DNA from: Bacillus testis
GTDB lineage: Bacteria > Bacillota > Bacilli > Bacillales > DSM-1321
Reading direction: 5' to 3'
DNA: 56,685 nucleotides
NCBI RefSeq assembly: GCF_001243895.1
Contig: NZ_LN851186.1
Coordinates: 215,316-272,000 of the forward strand
Position numbers and translations under genes: made by a program. The notes beneath the pieces were generated by a model. It searched no databases, was not told the DNA's origin, and saw only the letters and a list, made by a program, of their open reading frames with translations. Below are positions 46,171-56,504 of this stretch, one piece after another (the first letter of the stretch is position 1; the number at the start of each line of letters is the position of its first letter).

Positions 46171-47046
46171 TTGTCAAAAAAACAGTTACTGGCGATCATT
46201 GCACTGCTTATGATCGCCAATCTTGTAACGCTTCTTTTAACTACAAAGCCTTTTTCATCTAATCTTGGCGATTCAGCAAACGAAGAAGTAGCAACTGTGG
46301 GTAAAACCAAGATTACACGTGAGCAGTTATGGAGGGAATTAGAGAGACGGTACGGCAAAGAGACATTGACTCAGCTGGTCAATCATGAAGTAGTCAGCCA
46401 AACGGCCGAAGAGCTGGATGTGACTGTTTCTGACCGGGAATTAAAAACAGAGCTTATCTTTATCAAAACGCTGTACGGATCATATGACCAGAAGGCAGCT
46501 CAAAATGAAAAAGAGTGGGAGAAGCAAATTAAAAACAATATCCTGCTTCAGAAGTTGCTGGTGAAAGATGTGAAGGTCAGCGAAGATAAGGTCAGACAGA
46601 CATATGATCAAAATCTGCAGGATTACAAAGTGCCGACAACCTATCATTTAGCCCATATAGTGGTGGATACAAAAAAAGAAGCAAAACAGATTGAAAAAGA
46701 ATTGAAAGAAGGAGCTTCTTTCGGCGCCTTGGCCAGCGAGAAGTCTACAGATGAACATTCCGCATCTTTACGCGGAGACATCGGCTATCTAACAAAAAAA
46801 CAAACACATTATGACGAGAAGTACATACAAAAGGCAGCACAATTGAAAAAGGGTGAATACAGTAAGCCGTTTAAGGTGGATGGCGGATACAGCATCCTCT
46901 ATCTGCACGAGAAAATCAAAGGAAAACAATATCCTTTCAAAGAAGTGAAATCAATGATTGCCCGCCAACTTGCCTTAGCAGAAATGCCGGGGGCTCTTAC
47001 TGCCGAATATTTCTGGCACGAACGTGATGTGAAATGGAAGTACTAA
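46171..47046 (+). CDS. yacD: PpiC-type peptidyl-prolyl isomerase, PrsA-like (YacD)
   Basis: A 291-aa exported parvulin-like foldase. The N-terminal membrane segment (about 5-25, LLAIIALLMIANLVTLLLTT) acts as anchor, without a lipobox cysteine. A SurA-N-like helical region follows. The rotamase domain (about 155-255) contains YHLAHIVVDTKKEAKQIEKELKEGASFGALA and RGDIGYL. Start TTG 46171 lies 10 nt after AAAGGGGA. It is likely to act on extracytoplasmic proteins, though targets are unknown. It ends the coaX-hslO-yacD run with a strong terminator. Confidence 0.9.
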   Translation: MSKKQLLAIIALLMIANLVTLLLTTKPFSSNLGDSANEEVATVGKTKITREQLWRELERRYGKETLTQLVNHEVVSQTAEELDVTVSDRELKTELIFIKTLYGSYDQKAAQNEKEWEKQIKNNILLQKLLVKDVKVSEDKVRQTYDQNLQDYKVPTTYHLAHIVVDTKKEAKQIEKELKEGASFGALASEKSTDEHSASLRGDIGYLTKKQTHYDEKYIQKAAQLKKGEYSKPFKVDGGYSILYLHEKIKGKQYPFKEVKSMIARQLALAEMPGALTAEYFWHERDVKWKY

Positions 47047-47079
47047 AAAAGATACAGTGTCAATGCTGTATCTTTTTTT
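47045..47079 (+). terminator. yacD terminator
   Basis: AAAAAAGATACAG pairs with CTGTATCTTTTTT around an 8-nt loop. Confidence 0.9.
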
Positions 47080-47241
47080 ATATAGTTGTGCGTTTCATGA
47101 ACAGCTGATCAGAAGAAACGCTTCGGATCAAACAGAGAAATAGCAAGCATCTAGTTACGAACGAACGATCGGGTTTTAATAGTTTATAAAAAGGATAATT
47201 AAAAAAGAGAAAGAATAAACTGAAAATAGGCGTTTATTTCA

Positions 47242-47270
47242 TTGACAAAAAGAAAACCTGGATGTAAATT
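47242..47270 (+). promoter_or_regulatory. cysK promoter
   Basis: TTGACA (47242-47247) and TAAATT (47265-47270) are 17 nt apart. Confidence 0.65.
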
Positions 47271-47287
47271 GTAAATAAACCAATAAA

Positions 47288-47300
47288 AATACTCGGTATT
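47288..47300 (+). promoter_or_regulatory. Operator-like palindrome in the cysK leader
   Basis: AATAC-TCG-GTATT is a perfect inverted repeat about 10-25 nt after the predicted start and next to the SD. CymR is the known repressor of cysteine genes in B. subtilis, but I cannot confirm that this matches its site. Confidence 0.4.
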
Positions 47301-47316
47301 GAGGAGTGGGTAAAGA

Positions 47317-48243
47317 GTGGCTAAAGTAGCAAATTCTATCACAGAATTAGTTGGGCAAACACCAATCGTGAAATTGAATCGTTTGGTTGATGAAAACAGT
47401 GCAGATGTTTATTTAAAATTAGAATATATGAACCCGGGCAGCTCCGTTAAGGACCGGATTGCGCTTGCAATGGTTGAAGCAGCGGAAGAAAAGGGACTAC
47501 TGCAACCAGGTTCCACCATCATTGAACCTACAAGCGGAAACACAGGGATCGGCCTTGCAATGATTGCTGCAGCAAAAGGCTATAAAGCCGTTTTGACGAT
47601 GCCTGAAACAATGAGTATGGAAAGAAGAAATCTTCTGCGCGCTTACGGTGCTGAGATTGTTTTGACTCCTGGACCGGATGGAATGGGAGGAGCAATCCGC
47701 AAGGCTGAAGAGCTTGCAAAAGAACATGGCTACTATATGCCTCAACAATTCAACAACGGAGCTAACCCTGAGGTCCACCGCCAAACAACGGCTAAGGAAA
47801 TTGTGGAGCAAATGGGTGAACAGTTGGATGCTTTTATTGCCGGTGTAGGCACAGGCGGTACAATCACAGGAGTGGGAGAAGTACTGCGTGAAGCCTATCC
47901 AGGAATTGATATTGTAGCAGTTGAGCCATCAGACTCACCTGTCCTATCAGGAGGCAAACCGGGCCCTCATAAAATTCAGGGAATCGGTGCTGGGTTTGTT
48001 CCTAAGGTATTGAATACAGATGTGTATGACGAAATCATTCAAATCCACAATGAGGAAGCGTTCGAATATGCCCGCCGTGCCGCCAAGGAAGAAGGCATTT
48101 TGGGAGGAATCTCTTCCGGAGCAGCCATTTCAGCCGCATTGCAGGTAGCCAAAAAGCTAGGGAAAGGTAAGAAAGTATTGGCAATCCTTCCTAGCAACGG
48201 GGAAAGATATTTAAGTACGCCTCTTTATAATTTTGAAAAATAA
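47317..48243 (+). CDS. cysK: Cysteine synthase A
   Basis: A 308-aa O-acetylserine sulfhydrylase, PLP-dependent. The PLP lysine lies in [10 protein letters not shown] (about 37-46), the substrate loop is [11 protein letters not shown] (about 69-79) and the phosphate loop [10 protein letters not shown] (about 176-185). In B. subtilis CysK also senses O-acetylserine through CymR. It starts with GTG 47317, 10 nt after GAGGAG. It stands alone between terminators with its own promoter and operator-like palindrome. Confidence 0.97.
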   Translation: MAKVANSITELVGQTPIVKLNRLVDENSADVYLKLEYMNPGSSVKDRIALAMVEAAEEKGLLQPGSTIIEPTSGNTGIGLAMIAAAKGYKAVLTMPETMSMERRNLLRAYGAEIVLTPGPDGMGGAIRKAEELAKEHGYYMPQQFNNGANPEVHRQTTAKEIVEQMGEQLDAFIAGVGTGGTITGVGEVLREAYPGIDIVAVEPSDSPVLSGGKPGPHKIQGIGAGFVPKVLNTDVYDEIIQIHNEEAFEYARRAAKEEGILGGISSGAAISAALQVAKKLGKGKKVLAILPSNGERYLSTPLYNFEK

Positions 48244-48257
48244 ACAAAGAGATGGAA

Positions 48258-48288
48258 GAAGGACATCCTCTATGAGGGTGTCCTTTTT
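48258..48288 (+). terminator. cysK terminator
   Basis: AAGGACATCCTC pairs with GAGGGTGTCCTT (one G-U pair) around a TAT loop, followed by T residues. Confidence 0.9.
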
Positions 48289-48309
48289 GTATACAGAAAA
48301 GAATGGACC

Positions 48310-48430
48310 AAGTGAAACTTTGATCGGTGGAGGGTTTCCTCCCCAGCGATGGTTCTCACAGCCGCTTGTATTTGTTCGTCTTCACTCTGGCGTTGAAGTG
48401 AGAGTCTTATTCTCGGATAGAATGGATAAA
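48310..48430 (-). repeat. Dispersed structured repeat, copy D (long form, reversed)
   Basis: Read on the minus strand, it begins tttatccattctatcc, contains gtgaagacgaacaaataca and ends in GATCAAAGTTTCACTT. TCTCAC and GTGAGA arms lie at 48403-48398 and 48359-48354. A perfect GGAGG-GTTT-CCTCC hairpin (48329-48342) sits near its 3' end. An open frame across it has no family resemblance. It lies between the cysK terminator and pabB. Confidence 0.65.
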
Positions 48431-48510
48431 AATTTTCTATATAAAAGCATAGAGCTCATAGTACACTAAGGGGTAGAATGAGAACAGTAACATAGTAGGA
48501 GTGAAATAGT

Positions 48511-49950
48511 ATGAGACTCAAGATTTTCAGTAAGCGATTGCCGTTCACCCACGAAGCATTCATGCATGCATACAGTGTACTGTCTCGCCAGGAAGACAAT
48601 CATGTGCTGCTGGAAAGCGGTCGAGGCGGCCGGTATTCCATTTGCGGTATAACGCCTATGGCTATTCTTGAAGGAACGGAGAATGGCTTGTTAATAAAGG
48701 AAAGGCATAAGCAGCCCATAAAGCTAAAGGGAGATCCCCTTCTTCTTATGAGAGAGTGGATGGCGGACCGAAAAGTCGAACACCGAAATGATTTGCCGGA
48801 TTTTCAGGGCGGAGCCATCGGTTTTTTGTCCTATGACTATGCCCGATCCATCGAACGGTTGCCGGAGATTTCCCGGAATGACCTTGATGTGCCGGCCCTT
48901 TATTTTCTCATCTTTGAGGAAATGGCAGTCTTTGACCATAAAGATAACGAATTGTATGTGATGAAAATAGGCGAAGCAGCCTATAAAGCAGACTGTATGA
49001 AACGGCTTGATGAGTTGGCGGCTGCTTTTATTCAGTCAAAAGACAAAGAGCTGCCGCCATTTCCGCCGGTTGGATCCCATGCCGACAGAACGGTGTCCGT
49101 TTCAATGACTGAAGCAGATTTCATCGATGCGGTTGAACGGATACAGGCTTATATAGCTGCCGGTGATCTATTTCAAGTTAACTTCTCTGTAAGACAAAGC
49201 AAACCTCTTTTGTCACACCCCTATGAGATTTATAAAGAACTCAGAGCGCTAAATCCGTCCCCTTATATGAGTTATCTGCATACACCTCTATTCCAAGTGG
49301 TCAGTGGTTCCCCTGAGCTGCTCCTCAAGAAAAAAGGCAAGGTAATCAGTACAAGGCCGATTGCAGGCACGCGTTCGCGCGGCAAAAATGAAACAGAAGA
49401 CCAACAGTTGGCCGAAGAACTTCTCGATAATGAAAAAGAGAGAGCCGAACATGTCATGTTGGTAGACTTAGAACGGAATGATCTTGGGCGTGTATGTTCA
49501 TATGGCACAGTGGCGGTAGATGAATTTATGGTGGTCGAAAAGTATTCCCATGTCATGCATATTGTCTCGAACGTGAAAGGGGAGCTTGCCGAAGGTTTTG
49601 ATGGCTATGATGCTGTCCGGGCAGCCTTTCCGGGAGGAACCATAACAGGCGCTCCTAAAATACGGACCATGGAAGTAATAGAAGAACTGGAGCCGGTAAG
49701 ACGGGGCCTGTACACAGGTTCAATCGGATGGATTGGTTTTGACGGCGATCTGGAAATGAATATCGTCATCCGCACATTGTTTGCACAGGACGGAATTGGC
49801 CATATCCAAGCAGGAGCAGGTGTTGTCATTGACTCTAAGCCAATCTATGAATACAGAGAAAGCCTGAAAAAAGCGGCAGCTGTTTGGAAAGCGATGGATC
49901 TGGCAGATAATCAAGTGGAAGGAGCGGCTCGCATTGATTTTGATGATTGA
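48511..49950 (+). CDS. pabB: Aminodeoxychorismate synthase component I
   Basis: A 479-aa chorismate-binding enzyme that makes 4-amino-4-deoxychorismate, first step to p-aminobenzoate and folate. The anthranilate-synthase-like core contains [40 protein letters not shown] (about 263-287), and [21 protein letters not shown] (about 373-393). ATG 48511 is preceded by TAGGAGTG. It is the first gene of the folate operon and overlaps pabA by 17 nt. It is more similar to PabB than TrpE by context: pabA and pabC follow. Confidence 0.95.
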   Translation: MRLKIFSKRLPFTHEAFMHAYSVLSRQEDNHVLLESGRGGRYSICGITPMAILEGTENGLLIKERHKQPIKLKGDPLLLMREWMADRKVEHRNDLPDFQGGAIGFLSYDYARSIERLPEISRNDLDVPALYFLIFEEMAVFDHKDNELYVMKIGEAAYKADCMKRLDELAAAFIQSKDKELPPFPPVGSHADRTVSVSMTEADFIDAVERIQAYIAAGDLFQVNFSVRQSKPLLSHPYEIYKELRALNPSPYMSYLHTPLFQVVSGSPELLLKKKGKVISTRPIAGTRSRGKNETEDQQLAEELLDNEKERAEHVMLVDLERNDLGRVCSYGTVAVDEFMVVEKYSHVMHIVSNVKGELAEGFDGYDAVRAAFPGGTITGAPKIRTMEVIEELEPVRRGLYTGSIGWIGFDGDLEMNIVIRTLFAQDGIGHIQAGAGVVIDSKPIYEYRESLKKAAAVWKAMDLADNQVEGAARIDFDD

Positions 49951-50530
49951 TAACTACGATTCCTTTACCTATAATGTCGTTCAGTATTTGGGGGAAATGG
50001 GCGAAGAGCTGGTTGTGAAGAGGAATGATGAGATTACGATTGCTGAAATAGAACAATTATCCCCTTCTTATATCATGATTTCACCGGGTCCCTGCAGCCC
50101 CAATGAAGCAGGCATCAGCCTTGAGGCGATAGAGCACTTTGCGGGAAAGATTCCTGTTTTCGGCATTTGCCTCGGCCAACAGTCGATCGGACAGGCTTTC
50201 GGGGCCCGGGTCGTACAGGCTCCCGAACTTATGCATGGCAAAACCTCGCCGGTCTACCATGATGGCCGGACCATCTTTGAGGGACTTCCGAATCCCTTCT
50301 TGGCGACACGTTACCATTCCTTGATTGTTGACCGGAAGACGCTTCCTGATTGTCTGGAAGTCTCAGCTTGGACAAAGGAAGGGCACATCATGGCTATTCG
50401 CCATCGCGATTTGCCGATTGAAGGGGTACAGTTCCACCCTGAATCCATTATGACGCAATGCGGCAAGGAAATGCTGCAGGCATTTCTCCATTTGCATAAG
50501 ACAGATAGAAAGCGCGAGATACAATCATGA
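49934..50530 (+). CDS. pabA: Glutamine amidotransferase subunit PabA/TrpG
   Basis: A 198-aa class I glutamine amidotransferase that feeds ammonia to PabB, and in B. subtilis also to TrpE. The nucleophile is in [11 protein letters not shown] (Cys near 76), with [11 protein letters not shown] supplying His and Glu. The usual GHQ next to the nucleophile reads GQQ here. The start TTG 49934, 9 nt after GGAAGGAG, gives [11 protein letters not shown] as in B. subtilis. No run of (G/U)AG triplets near the start was seen, so TRAP control known from B. subtilis trpG is not evident. Confidence 0.95.
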   Translation: MILMIDNYDSFTYNVVQYLGEMGEELVVKRNDEITIAEIEQLSPSYIMISPGPCSPNEAGISLEAIEHFAGKIPVFGICLGQQSIGQAFGARVVQAPELMHGKTSPVYHDGRTIFEGLPNPFLATRYHSLIVDRKTLPDCLEVSAWTKEGHIMAIRHRDLPIEGVQFHPESIMTQCGKEMLQAFLHLHKTDRKREIQS

Positions 50531-51384
50531 TGATTTATCAGAACGGGGCCTTTATTCCGGAACAAGATGCCGCCATTACTCCTTTTGACCATGGCTTTTT
50601 ATATGGAATGGGCGTTTTTGAAACGTTCAGGATCTACAATGGCCATCCGTTTCTTTTAAAGGACCATTTGAGGCGTTTGCAAAAGAGCCTTGATGCGATG
50701 TACATTGAATACAATGTGGACGGAGAGAGGATCGCTGATATAGTAAGCCGATTGCTGTCTTTGAATGGACTGAAAAATGCCAGGGTCCGCCTGAATATAT
50801 CAGCCGGTCCTGGGCCGGTCGGATTGCAGAAGGGCCCTTATCTGGAACCGAACATTCTCGTGTTCATGAGCGGCCTGCCGCCAGCGCCGGAACAACTCAT
50901 CGAGCGGCAAGCAAAAATATTGGAGTTGCGGCGGAATTCCCCTGAACAGGCATACCGCTTGAAGTCCCATCATTACGGCAATAATATGGCGGCAACAAGG
51001 GAACTGGCAGAAGAAGAGGAAGGGATTTATTTAAATAGAGAAGGCATGTTAGCTGAAGCTGTAACATCTAATTTATTTTGGGTGCAAGAAGGCATCCTAT
51101 ATACACCCAATCTGGAAACTGGCATTTTGCCGGGGATTACGAGACAATTTATTCTAGAAATGGCAAAGCGACTGGGCATCCCTTACAAAGAGGGGTTTTA
51201 CCCGTTGGAGAAGCTATCCGAAGCGGAGGAAGTCTTTCTGACCAATTCCGTCCAGGAAATCGTGCCGATCTCCAGAATCAAAGGTGTCGGGGTATATAGG
51301 GGCTCTGATGGAGAAATGGTACAGCGATTATATGATTTATATAAAGCCAAGCGGGAAGAACTCCTGGAAGGCAATGCATTATAA
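50527..51384 (+). CDS. pabC: 4-amino-4-deoxychorismate lyase
   Basis: A 285-aa fold-type IV PLP enzyme that releases pyruvate to give p-aminobenzoate. [18 protein letters not shown] lies near 19-36, the PLP lysine is in [14 protein letters not shown] (about 140-153), and the cofactor-contacting [10 protein letters not shown] and [11 protein letters not shown] follow. ATG 50527 or 50530 overlaps the pabA stop; the SD is weak, so coupling is likely. It completes PABA synthesis with pabB and pabA. Confidence 0.94.
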   Translation: MMIYQNGAFIPEQDAAITPFDHGFLYGMGVFETFRIYNGHPFLLKDHLRRLQKSLDAMYIEYNVDGERIADIVSRLLSLNGLKNARVRLNISAGPGPVGLQKGPYLEPNILVFMSGLPPAPEQLIERQAKILELRRNSPEQAYRLKSHHYGNNMAATRELAEEEEGIYLNREGMLAEAVTSNLFWVQEGILYTPNLETGILPGITRQFILEMAKRLGIPYKEGFYPLEKLSEAEEVFLTNSVQEIVPISRIKGVGVYRGSDGEMVQRLYDLYKAKREELLEGNAL

Positions 51385-51406
51385 AAGAATGGGTGAGGCT
51401 AAAAAG

Positions 51407-52237
51407 ATGAATACAAGCACAGTCATACAATGCGGAGATTACAAGCTGGATTACAGCAAAAAAACCTTAATAATGGGTATCCTTAATGCTACTCCCGATT
51501 CTTTTTCAGACGGTGGGTCTTATGTAGAAGTGGAGGCAGCGGTTAAGCATGCGAAAAAACTAGTTGCTGACGGTGCGGATATAATTGACGTCGGCGGGGA
51601 ATCGACCCGCCCAGGAGCCGCCAAAGTAACGGAAGAAGAAGAGTTGCGCAGGGTGATCCCGGTCATCAAAGCTCTTAAAGAGGAAGTAGCGGTGCCGTTA
51701 TCGATTGATACCTATAAAGCGAATGTAGCCAGAGAAGCGATCCAGGCGGGCGCCCATATCATCAATGATGTGTGGGGAGGCAAGGCAGACGAACGTATGT
51801 ACCAGACAGCGGCCGAGCTTAATGTTCCGTATATTATTATGCATAATCGCGCCAATATGGATTACAAGGAGTTTATCCGCGACAGCTATACAGATTTATA
51901 TGAATGTATACTAGCAGTCAAAAAAGCCGGCGTAACAGACGAGAACATCATTCTCGATCCGGGTATCGGATTCGCCAAGGATTTCGAGATGAATATAGAG
52001 ATGATGCGCCATTTGGATCACTTAGTGGCGTTAGGCTATCCGGTTCTATTAGGTACATCGAAAAAGTCTATGATCGGTGCTATCTTGGACCTGCCTCCCG
52101 ATGAGCGTGTAGAAGGAACTGCAGCCACTGTCTGTTATGGAATCCAAAAAGGATGCCAAATAATGAGGGTCCATAATGTAAAGGAAATATCCAGAACAGC
52201 AAGAGTGATGGATGCTTTGATGGGAAAGGGGAAATAG
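51407..52237 (+). CDS. folP: Dihydropteroate synthase
   Basis: A 276-aa TIM-barrel enzyme (sul) joining PABA and the pterin pyrophosphate, target of sulfonamides. The signature LIMGILNATPDSFSDGG occupies about 21-37, and IDVGGESTRPGA about 64-75. SIDTYKANVA, LDPGIGFAKDFEMN and the final RVHNVKEISRTARVMDAL are also present. The frame extends back into pabC, but ATG 51407 lies 8 nt after GGGTGAGG. It is followed after one base by folB. Confidence 0.95.
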   Translation: MNTSTVIQCGDYKLDYSKKTLIMGILNATPDSFSDGGSYVEVEAAVKHAKKLVADGADIIDVGGESTRPGAAKVTEEEELRRVIPVIKALKEEVAVPLSIDTYKANVAREAIQAGAHIINDVWGGKADERMYQTAAELNVPYIIMHNRANMDYKEFIRDSYTDLYECILAVKKAGVTDENIILDPGIGFAKDFEMNIEMMRHLDHLVALGYPVLLGTSKKSMIGAILDLPPDERVEGTAATVCYGIQKGCQIMRVHNVKEISRTARVMDALMGKGK

Positions 52238-52238
52238 A

Positions 52239-52601
52239 ATGGATAAGATTTATGTAAATGATATGGAGTTTTACGGTTACCATGGCGTCTTGCCTGAAGA
52301 AACGAGACTCGGGCAACGATTTAGGGTCGATCTTACGGTGGAGGTGGATTTAGCCCAGGCGGGGAAAACAGATGACCTGCGCTATTCTGTCAACTACGCC
52401 GAGCTCTATCAAACATGCCGCGAGATTGTAGAGGGAAAACCTTATCAACTAATTGAGGCAGTTGCGGAAAAAATTGCAGATGAAGTGTTGGCGCGTTACC
52501 AAGCGGTTGCGCAATGCCGTGTGAAGGTCATTAAACCTGATCCGCCTATTCCTGGCCACTACGCATCTGTTGCGGTTGAAATTATGAGGGGGCGTAGCTG
52601 A
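52239..52601 (+). CDS. folB: Dihydroneopterin aldolase
   Basis: A 120-aa aldolase that cleaves dihydroneopterin to hydroxymethyldihydropterin. The family motif MEFYGYHGVLPEETRLGQRFRVDL (about 9-32) contains the catalytic region. The later LIEAVAEKIADEVL holds the conserved glutamate, and VKVIKPDPPIPGHYASVAVEI is typical. ATG 52239 begins one base after the folP stop, behind AAAGGGGAAA. Its stop overlaps the folK ATG by one base. Confidence 0.96.
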   Translation: MDKIYVNDMEFYGYHGVLPEETRLGQRFRVDLTVEVDLAQAGKTDDLRYSVNYAELYQTCREIVEGKPYQLIEAVAEKIADEVLARYQAVAQCRVKVIKPDPPIPGHYASVAVEIMRGRS

Positions 52602-53128
52602 TGGATAACCTAGCCTTTTTATCGCTTGGCTCTAATCTGGATGACCGGTTGTCCTATTTGCGGGAAGCTGTTGAGCTTCTCCGGCAACATGACAAGATTG
52701 AAGTCACCAATGTTTCTTCTCTCTATGAAACAGAACCGGTCGGATACACAGACCAAGGTAAATTCTTGAATCTTGCAGTGAAGCTGCATACGGCTCTGTC
52801 CGCAGAAGAACTGCTGAAAGTATGCCAGGATATTGAACAGCAATTAGGAAGAAAAAGGATCATCAGATGGGGTCCGCGGACAATAGACCTTGACATTTTA
52901 CTCTATAATCAAGACAATATTGAATCAGATGACCTTTCTGTTCCACATCCTCGGATGCATGAGCGCGCATTTGTCATCATTCCGCTTTTGGAAATAGAAC
53001 CACACATCAAGCTTCCATCGGGGGAAGAAAATTTGCAAGACGTGTTGGCACGTATACCTGATAAAGAAGGAGTACGATTATGGAAGCGGAAAAATGGGGA
53101 AGACGCATTCGCGCATTTAGGAAATTAA
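52601..53128 (+). CDS. folK: HPPK, hydroxymethyldihydropterin pyrophosphokinase
   Basis: A 175-aa kinase transferring pyrophosphate from ATP to hydroxymethyldihydropterin. LSLGSNLDDRLSYLREAVELL opens the chain. The signature GPRTIDLDILLY (about 91-102) contains the Mg2+ aspartates, and LSVPHPRMHERAFVIIPLLEIEP follows. ATG 52601 overlaps the folB stop. The 3' end overlaps yazB by 49 nt, with yazB in another frame. Confidence 0.96.
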   Translation: MDNLAFLSLGSNLDDRLSYLREAVELLRQHDKIEVTNVSSLYETEPVGYTDQGKFLNLAVKLHTALSAEELLKVCQDIEQQLGRKRIIRWGPRTIDLDILLYNQDNIESDDLSVPHPRMHERAFVIIPLLEIEPHIKLPSGEENLQDVLARIPDKEGVRLWKRKNGEDAFAHLGN

Positions 53129-53301
53129 AAGGATATACACAGGATGGGTTGGCAAAGCAATTGCTGGTATCGGTCTCATTGCTTGGGGAGATTGAACGGG
53201 GCAACCGGATGCCATCTGAGGCATTTCTTCAGGAAATAGCGGCGGCGCTCGATGTGCCGCTGGAGGAACTGCAGCCTCCTGAAGAAGGGGAATCATTGTA
53301 A
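53080..53301 (+). CDS. yazB: XRE-family helix-turn-helix protein YazB
   Basis: A 73-aa protein, essentially one Cro/CI-type HTH: IRAFRKLKGYTQDGLAKQLLVSVSLLGEIERGNRMPSEAFLQEIAAALDVPLEEL. ATG 53080 lies behind AAGGAG inside the end of folK, so its production is tied to folate-operon translation. A regulator of these genes is plausible but nothing shows its target. The short acidic tail PPEEGESL ends the chain. The orthologue in B. subtilis holds the same position. Confidence 0.88.
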   Translation: MEAEKWGRRIRAFRKLKGYTQDGLAKQLLVSVSLLGEIERGNRMPSEAFLQEIAAALDVPLEELQPPEEGESL

Positions 53302-53351
53302 GGAATGGGGACGGGATAAAACGAACCAGTTCAACAAAGGAGGATATACCG

Positions 53352-54347
53352 ATGTTTAGAATAGGAAACGTCGATATAAAAAACCGCGTAGTGCTTGCGC
53401 CTATGGCAGGCGTTTGCAACTCTGCTTTCAGATTGACTGTTAAGGAATTCGGAGCAGGGCTTGTATGCGCGGAGATGATCAGCGATAAGGGAATCATCTT
53501 CAAAAACGAGAAATCCATGAATATGTTATATATAGATGAAAGAGAAAAGCCTTTAAGCCTGCAGATTTTTGGCGGGGAAAAGAAATCCTTGGTTGAAGCG
53601 GCGCAATTTGTCGATAAACACTCAATTGCTGATATTATTGATATCAATATGGGTTGTCCAGTACCAAAAATCACTAAAGTAGATGCCGGGGCAAAGTGGC
53701 TTCTGGACCCGGATAAAATCTATGATATGGTGGCTGCGGTAGTGGATGCAGTCGATAAGCCAGTAACAGTCAAAATGCGCATGGGCTGGGATGAAGACCA
53801 TATTTATGCTGTCGAGAACGCCCAGGCGGTTGAGCGTGCCGGCGGCCAGGCTGTATCATTGCATGGCCGTACACGTGTACAATTGTATTCAGGTACATCC
53901 AACTGGGACATCATCCGTGAAGTGAAGGAAGCAGTCAATATTCCCATTATCGGAAACGGTGATGTGATGACTCCGCAAGATGCAGAGAGAATGCTGGCGG
54001 AAACAGGTTGTGACGGCGTCATGATTGGAAGGGCGGCACTCGGTAATCCATGGATGATCTATCGTACAGTCAAATACCTGGAAACAGGCGAGTTGGTGGA
54101 CGAGCCGACACCGAAGGAGAAGATCGATGTATGTATCCTTCATCTGGATCGATTAATCAACCTGAAGAATGAATACATCGCTGTGCGTGAAATGAGGAAG
54201 CATGCTTCTTATTATTTGAAAGGCATCAAAGGCAACGCGAGAGTCCGCAATGAAATCAATGAATGCAATACAAGAGCGGAAATGGTAGCGGTATTGGAAA
54301 ATCTGCTTGAAGAAACCGAAAAGCAGAGTTGTATTCAAGCAGTCTAA
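53352..54347 (+). CDS. dusB: tRNA-dihydrouridine synthase DusB
   Basis: A 331-aa FMN enzyme (YacF) reducing uridines in the tRNA D-loop. VVLAPMAGVCNSAFRL (about 13-28) binds FMN. The catalytic cysteine is in DINMGCPVPKITKVDAGAKWL (about 98-118). VSLHGRTRVQLYSG and GNGDVMTP follow, with GCDGVMIGRAALGNPW near 221-236. ATG 53352 follows AAAGGAGG. It is the last gene of the folate run, followed by a terminator. Confidence 0.96.
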   Translation: MFRIGNVDIKNRVVLAPMAGVCNSAFRLTVKEFGAGLVCAEMISDKGIIFKNEKSMNMLYIDEREKPLSLQIFGGEKKSLVEAAQFVDKHSIADIIDINMGCPVPKITKVDAGAKWLLDPDKIYDMVAAVVDAVDKPVTVKMRMGWDEDHIYAVENAQAVERAGGQAVSLHGRTRVQLYSGTSNWDIIREVKEAVNIPIIGNGDVMTPQDAERMLAETGCDGVMIGRAALGNPWMIYRTVKYLETGELVDEPTPKEKIDVCILHLDRLINLKNEYIAVREMRKHASYYLKGIKGNARVRNEINECNTRAEMVAVLENLLEETEKQSCIQAV

Positions 54348-54393
54348 TGGGTTGACTTTCCAATTGCTTTTTTCTATAATACGATTTGTTGAA

Positions 54394-54424
54394 AAGCTGC
54401 CAGTCGCTCTGGCAGTTTTTTTTA
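54394..54424 (+). terminator. dusB terminator
   Basis: GCTGCCAG pairs with CTGGCAGT around a TCGCT loop, followed by eight T residues. Confidence 0.88.
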
Positions 54425-54569
54425 TAGGCCGTAAGACAGGACTTAAGCTCATTAATTGAGGTTGAAATGTGAAAAAAGATGTTTTCCTGCCTTTCTTTGT
54501 GTACAATAAGTAAAGATAATCAGGTTCGATCTATGAGCTGACATATATAAGTTAAAGAAAGTGGAGTGA

Positions 54570-56060
<1,491 letters not shown>

Positions 56061-56065
56061 TGAAT

Positions 56066-56106
56066 AAAAAGGGAGTGACAGAAATCTGTCGCTTCCTTTT
56101 TATTTT
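56066..56106 (+). terminator. lysS terminator
   Basis: AAAAAGGGAGtgACAG pairs with CTGTcgCTTCCTTTTT with a small internal loop, followed by T residues. Confidence 0.85.
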
Positions 56107-56215
56107 TAATGCCACAAGAGGCAGAAAAGAATGATTATTCCAACTTTGTTATTCTAAAAAACTTTTTCTAAAAAACTATTGCAGCTATAAAAGAATGATG
56201 GTATATTTATATCTG

Positions 56216-56246
56216 TTGTTAAGGACAACGACTTAAACACTATAAT
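56216..56246 (+). promoter_or_regulatory. Possible upstream rRNA promoter
   Basis: TTGTTA (56216-56221) and TATAAT (56241-56246) have a long 19-nt spacer. The segment acaacgactt within it recurs in promoter P2, suggesting a duplicated and possibly weakened copy. Confidence 0.35.
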
Positions 56247-56272
56247 GAAAAAGAAAAAAGTGAAAAAAGTTA

Positions 56273-56301
56273 TTGACACTTTGCGACTGAGATGATAAGA
56301 T
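56273..56301 (+). promoter_or_regulatory. rRNA operon promoter P1
   Basis: TTGACA (56273-56278) and TAAGAT (56296-56301), spaced 17 nt, with an AT-rich upstream segment. Confidence 0.8.
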
Positions 56302-56347
56302 AATAAAGTCGCTTAAGAACGGCTGAAAAAAACTTCTTAAAAAGTTG

Positions 56348-56376
56348 TTGACAACGACTTGAAAAGATGGTAAAAT
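56348..56376 (+). promoter_or_regulatory. rRNA operon promoter P2
   Basis: TTGACA (56348-56353) and TAAAAT (56371-56376), spaced 17 nt, 75 bp downstream of P1. Confidence 0.82.
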
Positions 56377-56401
56377 TAAAAAGCTGTTTCTTAAAACAAG
56401 A

Positions 56402-56416
56402 TGTTCTTTGAAAACT
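56402..56416 (+). promoter_or_regulatory. BoxA-like antitermination element in the rRNA leader
   Basis: tgttctttgaaaact resembles the conserved boxA of Bacillus rRNA leaders used by Nus factors. Confidence 0.6.
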
Positions 56417-56504
56417 AAACAAGACAACACGTCAACGTTAATTCTAACTAAACGTTTCAACAGAGTTGAAACACACAAGTTTTATTTTATGAGCAAGTCA
56501 AACA

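Noticed and set aside
48233..48469. 78-aa plus-strand frame after cysK
   Set aside because: It covers the cysK terminator and repeat copy D; the apparent coding potential follows from the repeat.
56233..56478. 81-aa minus-strand frame ahead of 16S
   Set aside because: It overlaps the rRNA promoters and leader on the opposite strand; AT-rich chance frame.
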